Below, one piece after another: positions 36,592 through 49,499 of a stretch of DNA of 64,000 bases. The stretch is from Diphasiastrum complanatum (Eukaryota > Streptophyta > Lycopodiopsida > Lycopodiales > Lycopodiaceae): positions 20,562,036 to 20,626,035 of the forward strand of contig CM055092.1 of assembly GCA_029204225.1 (NCBI GenBank), written 5' to 3'. The first letter of the stretch is position 1. Every line of letters begins with the position of its first letter. The position numbers were made by a program, and so were the translations under genes. The notes under the pieces were generated by a model that saw nothing but the letters and a program-made list of their open reading frames with translations, was not told where the DNA came from and made no database searches.

Positions 36592-36632
<41 letters not shown>
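36592..36632 (+). repeat. (CT)n microsatellite
   Basis: About 41 bp CT tract; the counterpart in copy 2 (53037-53078) differs slightly in length. Confidence 0.9.
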
Positions 36633-36636
<4 letters not shown>

Positions 36637-39589
36637 TGCTGCATGATCTCTGAAACTCAACACTTGAAATAGTAAAATCAAATTCAGTGTAATTCTGAAG
36701 CTCAAAGGGTAAACGTCCACATTCATTTCAAATTGATCATTCTATATACTTTGAGTAATTGCAGGTCAATATGATCATGATTATCTGATTCTTTGTGCAA
36801 GTTACTTCGTGCTAGTTTTGGAGGCCGATTGAAATCTCTCTTAATAAATGTTATGTTATTTTAGTGGTGTAATTTGATTAATTCCTAGCTGCACATGGTG
36901 CACTTTATATTCTATTCCGTTGGGTGTTTTCACTATAAGCCTCTAGTGAGACTATGGGTCCACACTGTTTTGAAGTTGATGGGTTACAATGGGCTGGGCC
37001 TTCTCTTCTTCTTGGGCCTTGGGAGTTTGAAAAAAATGAACAATAAAAAATAGCATAGGAACATTATACCATACATGATAAAGTGTGAAGTCATGGATAT
37101 TTGACATATCAACATCACAACAATTGTCCATATGTCAAGGAGGACATTCACATTTTTGAGGGATATTGAGAGAAGTGTGACAAAATTAATCATCCATTAT
37201 GCTTTCTTATCAATTTCACTTTGCAATTGGCCTAGGCTATTTTTATTCACAAAAAAACATGAATTTTTTGTGACATATTTATGATACAATTGAAGGTCTT
37301 TGTTCTAAACTTTCAAACCTAGATGAAGAACTTCAAACCCTAATTTTTGAGCTTTAACAGAAATTGTGACAATATTGAAGTAATGTCTTCTACCATGTTA
37401 GCAACAACTTGAGTGATGTCTTCCACTAGTCTTTGTATGCGCAATGTTCAACAAATTTACAAATATGTTGGAGTAAGATGGGACCATATGCAAATTCCCT
37501 TAGGGTGTGGTTGAAGTCAAAAAATTGCTAGTAGTATGGTGAATTGTGCATTGGTTAAGGAGAAGCTTCCTTGAGGTAGTCCCAAACGGTTATTGATGAG
37601 CCTCCATTTCAGGTGGAGTAAATCTACATGTGTGTGTGTGTGTGTGTGTAAAACTTGGCTCATTCATTAGTGATTACACATCTAGATATACAAAAATCTC
37701 CTCTTCCCACACAATATAAAGTGACACTTATGTGACAAAAGAAAACAAAAGTTCTTTTGTCCATCATAGAAATGGATCAATGATCAAAATTTGAAATAAC
37801 ATCATTATATCAATGTGCTTTTTACGTTTAGAAAGTCACCTAATCCCATCTAATGACGAAGAATCATTAGAATTGAGATGGAGGATCCTCACAGTCTCTA
37901 CTCGGACACTTAATGTAACACATGAGATAATGGCTTGTACAATGATCCATTGATACCAACCCAATAAGATTCACTACTTAGACCATCAATACTATATTTT
38001 TTATGAATTAGCCTACATATTACATGTATAGCAATTGTACATTTCTCCCCCTTACTTTAGTCTCCATGCTTTCTACGAACATGCCCCAACCACCAAACTC
38101 CTATATTTTACTATTCCGAACACTAATTATGTTTGGTGCTTTGGTTTTCGTATATCGATGTTGAACAACCTTAACTATAGTTATTCATTCAACGGGAGCA
38201 TGATTCTTTTGTGGTGTCAATCCATGTGACATTAAAGCTACATTCTCCTTTGTCTTTAGTTGTATGGCCAATGAGCTTATTACCGAACTACATTGAGGCA
38301 TAATATTGGTGCTAGGAGTTTGGCAAATTGTGGATTTTTCTTGATCTTTATCACCTGAATTGTTGGGAGCTGTTGGTGGTGGTCTCTTGGACTCAAGGGG
38401 GATCGCGGTAGGAGGAGTCTTGTGTAAAACCAAGGGATACTTGGAAGATAAATGACCAAATTTATGGACTCAAAACAAGTATGAGTAATAAAATCCCCAA
38501 AACTAAAATGTACTACCAAAAGGTACAATGAAAATTGGGTTCATTTTTTGTACCACCAAATCATGCTTTTAGCCAGGAAGTTAGATCTAGAGATAAATCG
38601 ACAATTTTTTAATACATTGATTGACATTATCAATATATTATTATTGCAATTAATATCGTTGCGTATCAACCGAGTAACGTTGCAGATTACCCAAAAAGTA
38701 TTCTTTTTAAAATTTGGCACTTTTCAGTCTATTTAAAAAATATGCACATTATTTTTTATCCAAAAAATAAAAAAGCCTATAATTTATGATTAATTCAAAA
38801 TATGTAAAAAATTGTGCATATATGAATTTTTTGACATGCAATAATATAGAATTATAATTTTTCATATAAATTTAAACAATTATCAAAATTAAAAACTGAC
38901 AAAAATCTACACAAATTCAAATTTTTAGTGCCAAGCAATCATAACTCTACATCTAATGGAACATCAAATTCATATTAATTTAAGTGAACATGGAATTGTA
39001 AAATGAATTTGTCTTTTCATAGTCTTTTCATAATCAATTTAAAAACTATCTTTCAGTCTAACTGAATTTAAAACAATCACTAGAGAAACAAACAAAAGAA
39101 TATGTTCAACAACCATACATAATGAGTAATAATAAAACATTTAATATTAATTTCATGAGAATTTTAATATAATTGAATCTCTATCAAATATATTTTCTTA
39201 ATTTAAATACATTTGCAGTTATTTCAAACATTCTATTCTAAATTTATTATTTTGATTATTACAATATAAACAAACTAAAATTCAAATCAGAATCATAATT
39301 ATCAAAAGAACATAGAGTGAAAAAAAACAAAATTATTTTAGTAATTTTTATAGATTTCATACAAACAAAAGTTTTAAATAAAACTTATAAAACAAATAAA
39401 TACCATCATCCCAAAAATACACTCAAGATATATACAATTGAAATTTCAAACAACTCAAATTGAATCTCAATTGATTCATATGTCCACAAATGTTTATACA
39501 TCCAAAATCTCCTCATCAATATGAGTTGGTCGAGGTTTACCATCTTCATCACCACCGTCACCCACATCACCACCAACAACCACTTCATG
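36633..39589. other. AT-rich intergenic DNA with a possible CCHC relic
   Basis: No intact gene. TG tract at 37630-37650. The minus strand at about 38530-38185 reads HKFGHLSSKYP and then a Pro/Lys-rich tail; with one frame correction the start resembles a CCHC knuckle of plant LINE ORF1 proteins, but this is weak. 38700-39400 is very AT-rich. Confidence 0.35.
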
Positions 39590-41916
39590 TTAGAGATCAT
39601 GAAATTCTCCAAGCTCGTCTTTAAGAGAAAGCTGTGGCTCTGAAGATGCCACTTGAACTTTCTTGTTGTCGTGGGCTAATGATGTACCCAATTCATCATC
39701 AGCATCATTCGACAGATCATCAATGGCAATAACTCGTTGCACAATGAACGTCGACTGCTCATAACCCTTCTTCACAGCAATACAGTTTCTCTGTACCAGA
39801 ACACAAGTCTAGAATCCAATCATTTTCATATGAGAATTAATTAGTAAGTTCATTAATTAGCCTCTACGGCTACTGGTAGTGTAAAGCGCAACTTTCGAAT
39901 AATAGCTAGGAATGGAAGTACATTGGAGACATTTCTCCTGCGACAATATCATGTCACTCGCTAACACAGAAAAATAGCCTACCGACATCATTTCAAAGGT
40001 GCTTAATAAGCGCTCCTAGGTGCATTATGGACATTTGTTTTGTGTCTGTAATATAAAAATAGAGTAAAATTAAAATAATAAATCAACACGAAGTATAATG
40101 TAAAAAAAAAAATTAACAACAATAGAATTAAACTATTTAACATATTTCATACCAAATCATAGCCTCGTATCCCTGTGTCTCGTCCTTTAAGACCTTGGCA
40201 ACTGCAGCAGCTTGATTCGTGGAATGAAAAAATATAATTCTCCACAGAGATGCAGTTGTTAACTCTTTTAAAGATTTGACCATCTGTAGAGTCTGCTGAT
40301 ATGTAAAAGCATATTCATCATCTAATGTCTCTTTAAGTCTGTATCCATACAAGATATTAGTAATAACAACAGTGAATTTTTTCTTGGGCACCATTTTCAG
40401 AATCTCCTTCACATCGCATGTGAAAATGGCCTAGTGCTAGACGCGCATAAGATCCCTAGGAGAAGAAAATGATTTGAGGAGGAAATCAACCACAGAACTC
40501 GCATCCATCAGCTTTCTCCTCTCCTTCTCCAACCAGGCCAAATCCATATGAGCCAAAAAATTGTCTAGAACTGGAAACTCCACAGTCCGAGGATTTGTCC
40601 TTGATTTATGATATAAAATATTAGTTAGCTTGTCAATTTCAACTGGAAGATATAAATTCGAGAAACATAATTAATCATGAACATGATATGCAATTTTGAA
40701 TATAAAATAATCAAACTCACAATATTTTTGAAAGCAATATAGAATTGCTTCAAGGCTTCCTTGGAACTAGATTCAAGATAGTCCGTGAGGACTTGCTCCC
40801 AGGAAATGCAATTCAGTCAGATCATCATATGTTCTTTCATCCTCATATACGTCTTGTGCTTGAAACAAAAATATGCAATTGAGCAAACTTTATTTCAAAA
40901 ATCAATAAATCGAGACAATAAGTAAGAAACAAAAAATCCTGAAACAATGAAATATCAATACTGTAAATTGATATTTCAGATCGATATAGAGTATCGATCT
41001 AAGATATCAACATCCATTTAAACACAGGAGATAGAAATCGGATATCGATTTGAGAGATGATTTGACGAGATTAATACCAGAAATTGATACCGGGTATCGA
41101 TCTGAGGTATCAACATTCATTCAAACAAAGGAGATAGAAACTGAGTATCGATTTGAGAGATTATCTGACGAGATTACTACCAAACATCGATATCGGATAT
41201 CGACTTGCGGTATCATATCTATGTTTAAATTAAAATTACTTATACACTTACTGCTCAAATTTTTTCGCCATCTCTTCCAAGGATAAGTCTAGTGATTTTA
41301 CACTTGAGAGAATGAAGATTACAATTTTGCCATCCTTAATTCTCAGCATTGTATGCCATTGGGTGATTTTCATGTCATCAGAAGCAATTTAATAGAGACA
41401 TCTGTAGTACGATCTTTTTTACGCAGTGCAATGGAGAGGTCATCTCTTTTGCTTTTAATCTCACAATTTTCTCACAATGTAAATATTTCATCTTCGAGAT
41501 CCTAGATTGCTCCCATCCTAAATGCAAGCTCGAACAACAACTCATATTTCCTCAGGGCTTCAGAGTCTTTGGTCTCATCAAAAACTAAGCCAATCCCTCT
41601 ACAACATTGGATTCACAGTTTAAGTATGACCCGGTCATGAGTTTTTAAAAGATCAAGATATTTGTTATGGAAAAACATTATTCTATGGATGAATGACATG
41701 CTTGAGCGGTAGTCATTGTCGTTGTTATGGTTTCATGCTAGGAGTTTTACCTCCTCCTCTGTCAACCCTGCATAGATTATGCATTCAACGGTCTTGAAAT
41801 ATGCGGAGTCGGGGTATTCTCTTACCAACTATCATCTTGCTTCTGTAGAGTGGCATCCCCTGATAACAAAATATCGATACTCATTTATCATCCCGCTTTT
41901 GAATATGAATTTCTTG
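39590..41916 (-). pseudogene. relic gene with ParB-like and methyltransferase-like parts, copy 1
   Basis: Minus-strand exon-like blocks with good splice signals are 41916-41252 (donor GTAAGTG), about 40859-40721 (donor GTGAGT), 40642-40153 (acceptor CTTCCAG) and 39790-39590 (acceptor GGTACAG). Block 1 reads VIRGCHSTEAR, REYPDSAYFKTVECIIYAGL and TEEEVKLLA.NHN, the layout of a ParB-like nuclease domain (VIGG.HS..A ... GLT.EEA..LA..HN). Block 3 reads KKKFTVVITNILYGYRL and ends GYEAMIWYE, resembling an adenine-type DNA methyltransferase with motif IV (DPPY) as NILY. Several stops in blocks 1-3 are shared with copy 2, so the gene was dead before duplication. Function and origin (mobile element, viral or host) are unknown. 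Domain calls rest on motifs alone. Confidence 0.5.
40980..41212. repeat. minisatellite with ATCGAT motifs inside the relic's intron
   Basis: About 2.3 units of roughly 103 bp, each with GGTATCGATCTGAG-like and GGAGATAGAAA-like segments, between exon-like blocks 1 and 2. Rich in ATCGAT and GATATC palindromes. Confidence 0.75.
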
Positions 41917-41995
41917 CTGCACTATGAGTGAATTGGGAATATTGGACAGAGAGATGCATTGGCAACAAAGTGAAGCAGATCAGGACAGATCAAGG

Positions 41996-42001
41996 ACAGA
42001 T
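41996..42001. other. duplication junction with filler
   Basis: Between the end of copy 1 (GGACAGATCAAGG) and the start of copy 2 (CAATGATGAAC) lies ACAGATCA, overlapping copy 2 by two bases. It repeats the ACAGATCA just before it. Confidence 0.85.
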
Positions 42002-44694
42002 CAATGATGAACTAATGGAGCTTGCATACTTTGACTCAACTTGCTTACACAAAAACTTAAGTCAGGTCTAGTGATGGTTGAATAGATTAGAGAGCCTATA
42101 AGCTTCCTAAAGAGGGTGATGTCCTCAAAGGATGCTTCATCACCTTCATTAGTTGCTTTCACAACATGCTCCATCGGGGTGTCAATCCCCTTACAATCTT
42201 TCATACCAAATATTTCAAGAATGGAAGTAGCATAATTAGATTGACTTATGAAAGTACAATTGCTACTTCTAGACACTTCTATCCCAAGTATAGCCTTTAA
42301 GAAGCCTAGATCTACCATCTTGAACTCACTAGATAAATCAACTTTTACTTTGTTTATTCCTTCATCATCATTTCCTGTCATAATGATGTCATCAACATAA
42401 AGCACCAAAATGATGATCATTCCTTCATTATATTTGAAATATAAAGAAGGTTCATAAGCACTTAGTACAAAGCCAAGGGAATAGAGAAAATTATGCAACC
42501 TAGATTACCAAGCTCTAGGTGCTTGCTTCAAGCCATATAGGCTCTTCCTTAAGTAGCACACTTTTTGCTCCTCACCAACCATGATGAAGCCCTCTTGCTT
42601 TTGGATGTAAAGTTTGCGTTCTCCTCTCCTCCATTAAGTGACATGCCATCCATTCTTGTCTTGAGGTGTAGAAGCCTACTCTCCTCAGCCACAAGAACAT
42701 TGTGCAACTTTTCAATGGATGGAAGAGTGTCTTGAATAGCAAATGATTGGACTAAGTTGGTGAACTCATCACCTAGGCCATTCAAGATGATTTGTACTAG
42801 CTCTTGATCTTGGATCTTCTCTCCTATTGCACTTAATTCCTTGTTAAGAGATTTGATCCTAAGGACATATTCTTGTCCACACTCTCTACTTCATTTCATG
42901 CTTTGGAAAACTTGATTTCTTAGCATGAGGATTCTTGAAGTATTATTGGATTCATAGATGCTCTTTAATGAATCCCAAGCCTCTTTGGATGAGGCACAAG
43001 AAGACACCTCTTTCAAGAGGTCATTGCATACATTCATCTTTATGCAATGTAGAGCTAATCTTGCTCTCTTCTTGTATTTGGTTTTTCTTGGGGAGCTTGA
43101 GGCTCTTCCTCAAATCCTAGAAATATGTCAAAGAGATCATGGATCACTAGTAGTGATTCCATTCTCACTTTCCAAATGGAATAATTTGTGGAAGTGAGTC
43201 TCTCACTTGATTCCAACAAATATCCACCCATGGATGACATTGTAGAATGAATGCTCTTCTAAAAATCACAAAGATTTCTGAATTTTAAAAGATCTATGAA
43301 AGGCCTAAAGCATACAAGATTGCCTATAGCCTTGTCTCTACCAAACTAGCACACAAGCTTGAATGATACATAAAGATCTTGCCAAAAATTCCTAGCTTTC
43401 ACTCTCACAAAAAAATTTGCTTTACACTTTTCTTAGAGATTTCACTTCAACTAAGGATCTGAACAAATCAGCCTCTAAGATCTGATCTTAGACTCTAAAA
43501 AGAAATGCTTCAATGATCCAAAACACTTTTTGGTCATAGGCATTAGCTAGATTGAATCTAGATCAATACTATGCTTCAAAAAGCACAAAAAATGAACTAG
43601 AATTGTGATTTTAGGACCAACAAACAAAAAGTAACTTGAAATGAAAGTTGTTGTACGATTTCACACGTGTGAAAAGTACATACACATCCTCCAAGTCGTT
43701 TTGATCTAAATGAATACAAGCTATCACTCTAGATGAACTCGCCCTCACTAGTATTGGCCAAAAACAAATTTTGCCAATGAGCTTTACAAGTTTTATGATT
43801 CAAATGATCACTCTCTTACTTAGCTCTGATACCAAGATAAAATTTTAGTTTTTAGGACAATAATGATTGTACTTAACAATCATAGAGAGTTATTTGTTGC
43901 TTAATCAATGGATCTATCAAGTTCTACACATTAAATCTTGATCTAAATTCACTACACATGGATTTCAGCAAGAGCAATGGATCAACGCATCATAAATTAG
44001 TGAAGGCAGCCTCACACGTGTGGAGTACTGTCCACAGTATGGCCTGCACCTGAAACAACAAGTACAATAGTGTTAGATAGCAATCATTCATAGAAATCAC
44101 AAGACAAATGACTAGAAATCTCACAAAAGTGTAGAATGCAAAGTCTCATCAATCTTCTTAGCAAAATGATGATTATTTTATGGATCAAGTACATCCATGA
44201 GTCTGGTATAGTCCAGCAGGTCTTCACACGTGTGAAGAGTGCCACATCACTCAGATCTATCCTTTTGATCCATCCTTGATCCTTATCCAAAGTTGACCTT
44301 CTAGAATATAGCTAAAATCCAAAAAGCTAGTCTCCTAGAATATAGAAATATTCCCTACAAAATAGGATCTAAGGAAAATGGTCAACTCTTATGTTCTATT
44401 ACTCTATACACATGTGTGAACATCCACTTGTCATGTGGGAGCATTTACTCATGCACATGCAAGGAAAAGCTAATTTCTAGGTGACTAGTCAACTTGATTA
44501 AAAACTAGTCATATCATGTTCACACTAACTAGATTGATACAAAATAAATTTAGATATATAGAAGTATGAAAAGTACATCCTTTCACACGTGGGAATATGC
44601 TCCACACGTGTGAAATCAGATCATCAACATTGTTCTAATGTTTGATCATTATTTACAATAACCAATGTCAAGTGAGAAGTGACAATTTTCAACA
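42002..44694 (-). mobile_element. copia C1, duplicated part (5' LTR, gag, partial RT)
   Basis: Lacks the RNase H and 3' LTR because the duplication starts inside RT. 5' LTR 44694-43837, primer-binding site 43823-43834. Gag (43240-42549) is now broken: a two-base loss near 43083 shifts the frame and a further stop follows. The RT fragment (42498-42001) keeps YVDD. CACACGTGTG at 43662, 44013, 44225 and 44603. Confidence 0.9.
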
Positions 44695-45123
44695 GGGAGG
44701 GTGGTATCTATGCATTCATCCTAATTCATGTGCACACCATCTATGTTTAGCCAACGCCAGCTTAAGATCACACGGTGAAGTTGATTGATTATACCATTAG
44801 CCCTAACTCGAGATATGTTGTGCCTTGAATCTCATTAATCATGCCATTGCCCCAAATGGATTCACATGGGGTGATGTTGCATGCTGTATTTTCAACTCCA
44901 TACCCAATGGAGCGTGAGCTGTAATTGTGGTATAGACAGACTTCCGTTAGCATTTCCTTAGATTGGCAGTCTATTTGGGGGTCGTTTTATAATCCTTCAC
45001 AACGATTCTTCAATCCTTCTCGTGCTAAGTCATGAAAGATAATTAACATTAGTATGATATTTTCCTTGACGAAGATCCAACTTGATATGTGAACTCTTGT
45101 AACAATAAAACCTAGCAAGCAAT
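44695..45123. other. unassigned, copy of 31153-31581
   Basis: Nothing recognised. Confidence 0.4.
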
Positions 45124-45469
45124 TCAGCCAGATAAATCAGGTTTATTAACAAGATACTTCAAAGCATAATGATCAACATGAAATATAAATGCATATCCAA
45201 GCATATCCAAGTTCTTCAAATGCTTTCCGTTGTTCTGCCATCCAAATATAAGCGACTTGCTTCTTAAGTAGCTGTGTAAGGGCTGCAGCAATAGAGACAT
45301 GATTCTGGATAAATCTTCGATAATAACCAACATGTCCTAAGAAACCTCTTAGTTCTCGTAGATTGATTGGTATCAATAGATTTTTTATCACTTCGACTTC
45401 TACTCTCCTAAATCCTATGTTAATCTGCCTCCGTTCATGCTGCTGCTCGTGTTGTCGCACAGTCTGCAT
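45124..45469 (-). pseudogene. gypsy RT/RNase H scrap, copy 2
   Basis: Second copy of the 31582-31927 fragment with the same internal deletion: RELRGFLGHVGYYRRFIQNH, then VDHYALKYLVNKPDLSG in another frame. Confidence 0.8.
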
Positions 45470-47345
45470 ATTAACATGTAAAATAAGACAGGCAAATAAA
45501 ACGCGACTGTCTACATAAATACAAGTAAATTTCCACAGGCGAAAAAAAATGAAAAAGTCGACACTGTGTTTTTACGCGTGATTTGTCACAGGCGAAAAAA
45601 GTGACACTGCCCGACAATGCTAAAAGGTGCCCTTATAGAAAAGCGAAGGTACCTTGTAAATTAGTTCTTAAGGCATTTGTCAAAGTGTCACATTTTCACC
45701 AATGTTAATTTCAGCGAAGGCTGACGTCACGACCTTCTTATGCTCATCCCCATGCACTGTGCAATTAGATTTGACAACGATAGCAGCCACCCACGATTTC
45801 CCACAAGCAGCACATCCACTTTCGTACTTTCTTCATCTGTACACCTGTAAAATTACGTATATATATTGAATATCATCTGCGTATTCAAAAAAAAAAAACA
45901 AGCAACTAACATTAGTTTGAAAAACATACATAGCATCATAAGCGTATCAGGGAGAGACGAAGTAGATGTTTTTGTCCATCAATTCTTCCTTCCAAATGTA
46001 TACTCAGCAATAGGTTTATCACCTTCACAGATTGTGTGATTAGCTTTGTGAAGCACGCAGTTTCGTCCGCTATTGTCTTGTGCTCACCTACATTATTGAC
46101 CTGTATATTTCACTATACTAAATCTGATTACAACTCTGTTATTCTGCGTTCAGATTTGTGTCAATATTGCAATGCTTTTCTACATTCCATTTGACTTTCT
46201 TATTGCTTAAAAGAACCATGTGCCGGGTGACATGATTTTTTTTTCTTCACATGGTGATTAGAGTGCAAAAGCTTTTAGTCATGCTTACCTTTTTGTTTGA
46301 TGTCCTTCACAATTTATTTTTTATGATCATTGGAAGTGCCTTTTCTATATTGAGAGGAACGGATTGTCTAGCGATCTTTCTACGTTGTAAAATGACACTT
46401 CCAATGTATCCAATGTTCAGTTGCATACATCACGTTTGGAACAATGACCAGCTTGCACATCTCCTACTCTCGTTTCCATTCCATACTCTGGAATAGTGAT
46501 AACTTTCATGTTTCCATAATTTTTTTTTGGTCTTTATGCATCATCTTTGGATAATGGCTCAATGATGTAATGATTGTAGAAGAATAGGCGGCAGCTTTCT
46601 GGCCACCCTTTACATTGGAGGAGATGTAACTCCAACGAGAGTTGTGTTAGGGCATGTTGTTTTGTTAGTTAGAAATGAGATGTTGTGGGGCAAGTTTTAT
46701 AAAGTTAGTGACTCCGTATTGATTATAGGTTTCTCAATTGAAAGTAGTGGGAATGGTGGCTTTTGTAACAAGTGATTACAAAATTCTTAAGCTTGATGTA
46801 TAGCTATGTGGGAATTTTGATTAGCAAAAATATCATACCGGACAATATCAAAGGTCGCAAAATTCACCATTCTTTTCCTTTGACATTTTTTGTGGTAAGC
46901 AATCAATGATTTGGGCATCCTTTGTTCCTGTCTGGAACTTTTTTATGTGATTGCTTTTCACATACTTTTTCCTTGAGGTTAAATGGTAGTTTTGGGCATA
47001 TTCACACTCAATTGTGTTAAGTTTGATTTATTATTCATGCATAGCATTGCTATTGAATGGGCACTATCATTTGATAAATCCTTTGCATAGTGCTATTATT
47101 AAGTGTGGCTAATTAAGGGTCTTCATTTTTGTTGTGATCCTTCTACCGACTTATTGTTTGCAATGTTTGTTACTTGCAGCCACACGAAGTTCCCTTGAAC
47201 CAACACTCATTGGCAATTCGTGATCATAAGGCCGGTCTTATCAATATTGATGATAGCACTTCAACTGCTTGGCTTGTATGAAAGCACAATCACATGGATT
47301 GTCACTTTTATATGAAATGCGTCTGTATCTTTGGCCATGTATTCT
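45470..47345. other. copy of 31928-33796, mostly non-coding
   Basis: Same exon-like minus-strand blocks as copy 1; a small deletion (CACCTTCACAG versus CACCCTTTACAG) lies in the second block. Nothing else recognised. Confidence 0.35.
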
Positions 47346-48185
47346 TTGCTCAATTTCTATCATCTATTTGGCAAGGAGCTAACTCCTCACAAACCTCTTC
47401 CAAAGTTCCTTTGTATCAAAGGTGTTGTGTTTTTCTCATTTTGGCATATAAGCCGTGTAATATTTTGTAAAGACTCTCTACTTGTTTCATTTTTAGTGTA
47501 CAATCAATAACACTCACCTATTCCAATTTTTTTTTCCAGAAATTTATTTGTTCTTTTGAGTAGCTTTTCTATTGAGTTTTTTTCTTTGTTTTCCAGTTTA
47601 GGCAACATGACTAGTGAAGCTTGTTTTGAAATTCTTTGCTTTCTAATATATTTTATTATGCACCTTAAATCTTTATTGGATATAATCAATGAAAGTCTGC
47701 TTGCCATTGCCTTGTCTTTCACATTAGATTCAATTGCAACACATAAACTCATATATAGTGTTGCAAGCTTTAGAAATAAGAAGCTTTGCATAAAATCATT
47801 TTTAGTAGTCCAATAATGAGCAAGTTCAATATTTTTTAACTTTGTTTGTACCAATTATCGTTGAGATCATGGATTATTTAAATAAGGATGCCTTTAAACA
47901 AGTTTGATGGAATACAAAGTTGGAGTGGTTGTTCATTTTCTTAAGAACTATTTAGCATCTATAGTGAAGTTGATACATGGCATCATTTAGAAGTCTTGGG
48001 TTTATAATTAAAACTTTACTATTCCTTCGTGAATTGCGAACATCAGATGCATATGAGATTGGTGGTAATTTGTAAATATGAATTGATTTTTCATAGGTAG
48101 TATGATTGAATTTTTTCTTTTATTAAAGGTTACATACACGTTATATTAAAGGTACATGTCAGGCTTAATTTGGAAGTAGGTAATT
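47346..48185. other. start of the 2.9-kb segment present only in copy 2
   Basis: Contains a 116-codon minus-strand ORF (47854-47504), Lys/Leu-rich with no recognised motif; probably not a gene. The rest is AT-rich. Confidence 0.35.
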
Positions 48186-48605
48186 TTTCCGAAGGATCGA
48201 ATTTTGACTCGAATTTTTCAAAAGACTAGAAGTTTTCCAAAAGACTCGAAGTTTTTCAGAGACACGAATTTTCTCCAAAGACTCAAAGTTTTCCAAAGAC
48301 TAGAAGTTTTCCGAAGGATCGAAGTTTTTTGAAGGATCGATTTTTTTAGAAGACTCGAATTTTTCCGAAGGATCGAATTTTTCCAAAGACTCTAATTTTT
48401 TTGAAGACTCGAATTTTTCCAAGGCCAAGACTCAAAGTTTTCCAAAGGATCGAAGTTTTCTGAAGACTCGAATTTTTGAAGACTTGATTTTTTAGACTCG
48501 AATTTTTCCAGAGACTGGAATTTTTTCCAAAGAGTCAAAGTTTTCCAAGGACTCGAATTTTTCCAAAGGATCGAACTTTTTCAACGGATCAAACTTTTCC
48601 GACCC
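48186..48605 (+). repeat. minisatellite of GACTCGAATTTTTCC-type units
   Basis: About 420 bp of degenerate 12-25-bp units: GACTCGAATTTTTCC, GAAGGATCGAA, AAGACTCGAAGTTTTCC. Many TCGAA cores. Confidence 0.85.
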
Positions 48606-48689
48606 AATCATCCACACGTCTCAACCACAAGCTGCCACCTTGATGATCGGCCGCCGTCCATTGCCCATCATCGACAGGCACACTTTGCT

Positions 48690-49240
48690 AGTCATATAGT
48701 AAAAAAATTGATCAGTACACTTAGTGGTAGAGTGAAAGTCGTTAGTATGCGTTTGCTTGTTTTTTTTTTTTTGTTGTGAAGATTATTAAAAGATGAGCAT
48801 ATAAGTGAAACTGGAAGATTATGATTGTGTTTTGGAGCAGTGACATAGGAGATGCGACAAATTATGTTTTGGAGCACCGACATAGGAGATGCGAGGAGAG
48901 AGAGAGAGCTTTAGTATTTCAGAGATTTTTAAGAGTAAGAATTGTGTGTGTGTGTGTGTGTGTGGGTGCATGCGTGTGTGCGTGTGTGTGTGTGTGTGTG
49001 TGATACAATATTTTTTTCTCCAAATGAATTTTTATGAAAGAATTGTTTTCTTGTATCGCTTATTGTGGTCTTGGAAAGTTATATTTTTTTAGTCCATTTA
49101 TTGTTAAAAAATAAATCATAAAGTTTATGACAAATTTTTGTCCATGCATTTAAATGTTTGTTTTCGAGATATAATTCAAGTTTAATGGAAATAATTATAC
49201 AAAATTCTTATCTCTAAATAGAAAATAACGTAATTTATAG
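48690..49240 (+). repeat. dispersed repeat R1, copy 3
   Basis: Like 33810-34445 but with only a short GA run (48895-48909) and a different spacer (CTTTAGTATTTCAG). The 3' block ends TTATAGGA at 49240. Confidence 0.85.
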
Positions 49241-49396
<156 letters not shown>

Positions 49397-49499
49397 GTGT
49401 GCAAGCTCAAAATGACCGAACTTGGGCTTCGGGACAATAATGTTAATAGTCCGGTTTGCTGAACTGGGATCGTCCAATTCATACGATCGAATTGCGATT

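Noticed and set aside
36411-36653. ORF after the CVNH gene ending in a Ser-Leu run
   Set aside because: Overlaps the 3' end region and a CT microsatellite; no motif and no splice context.
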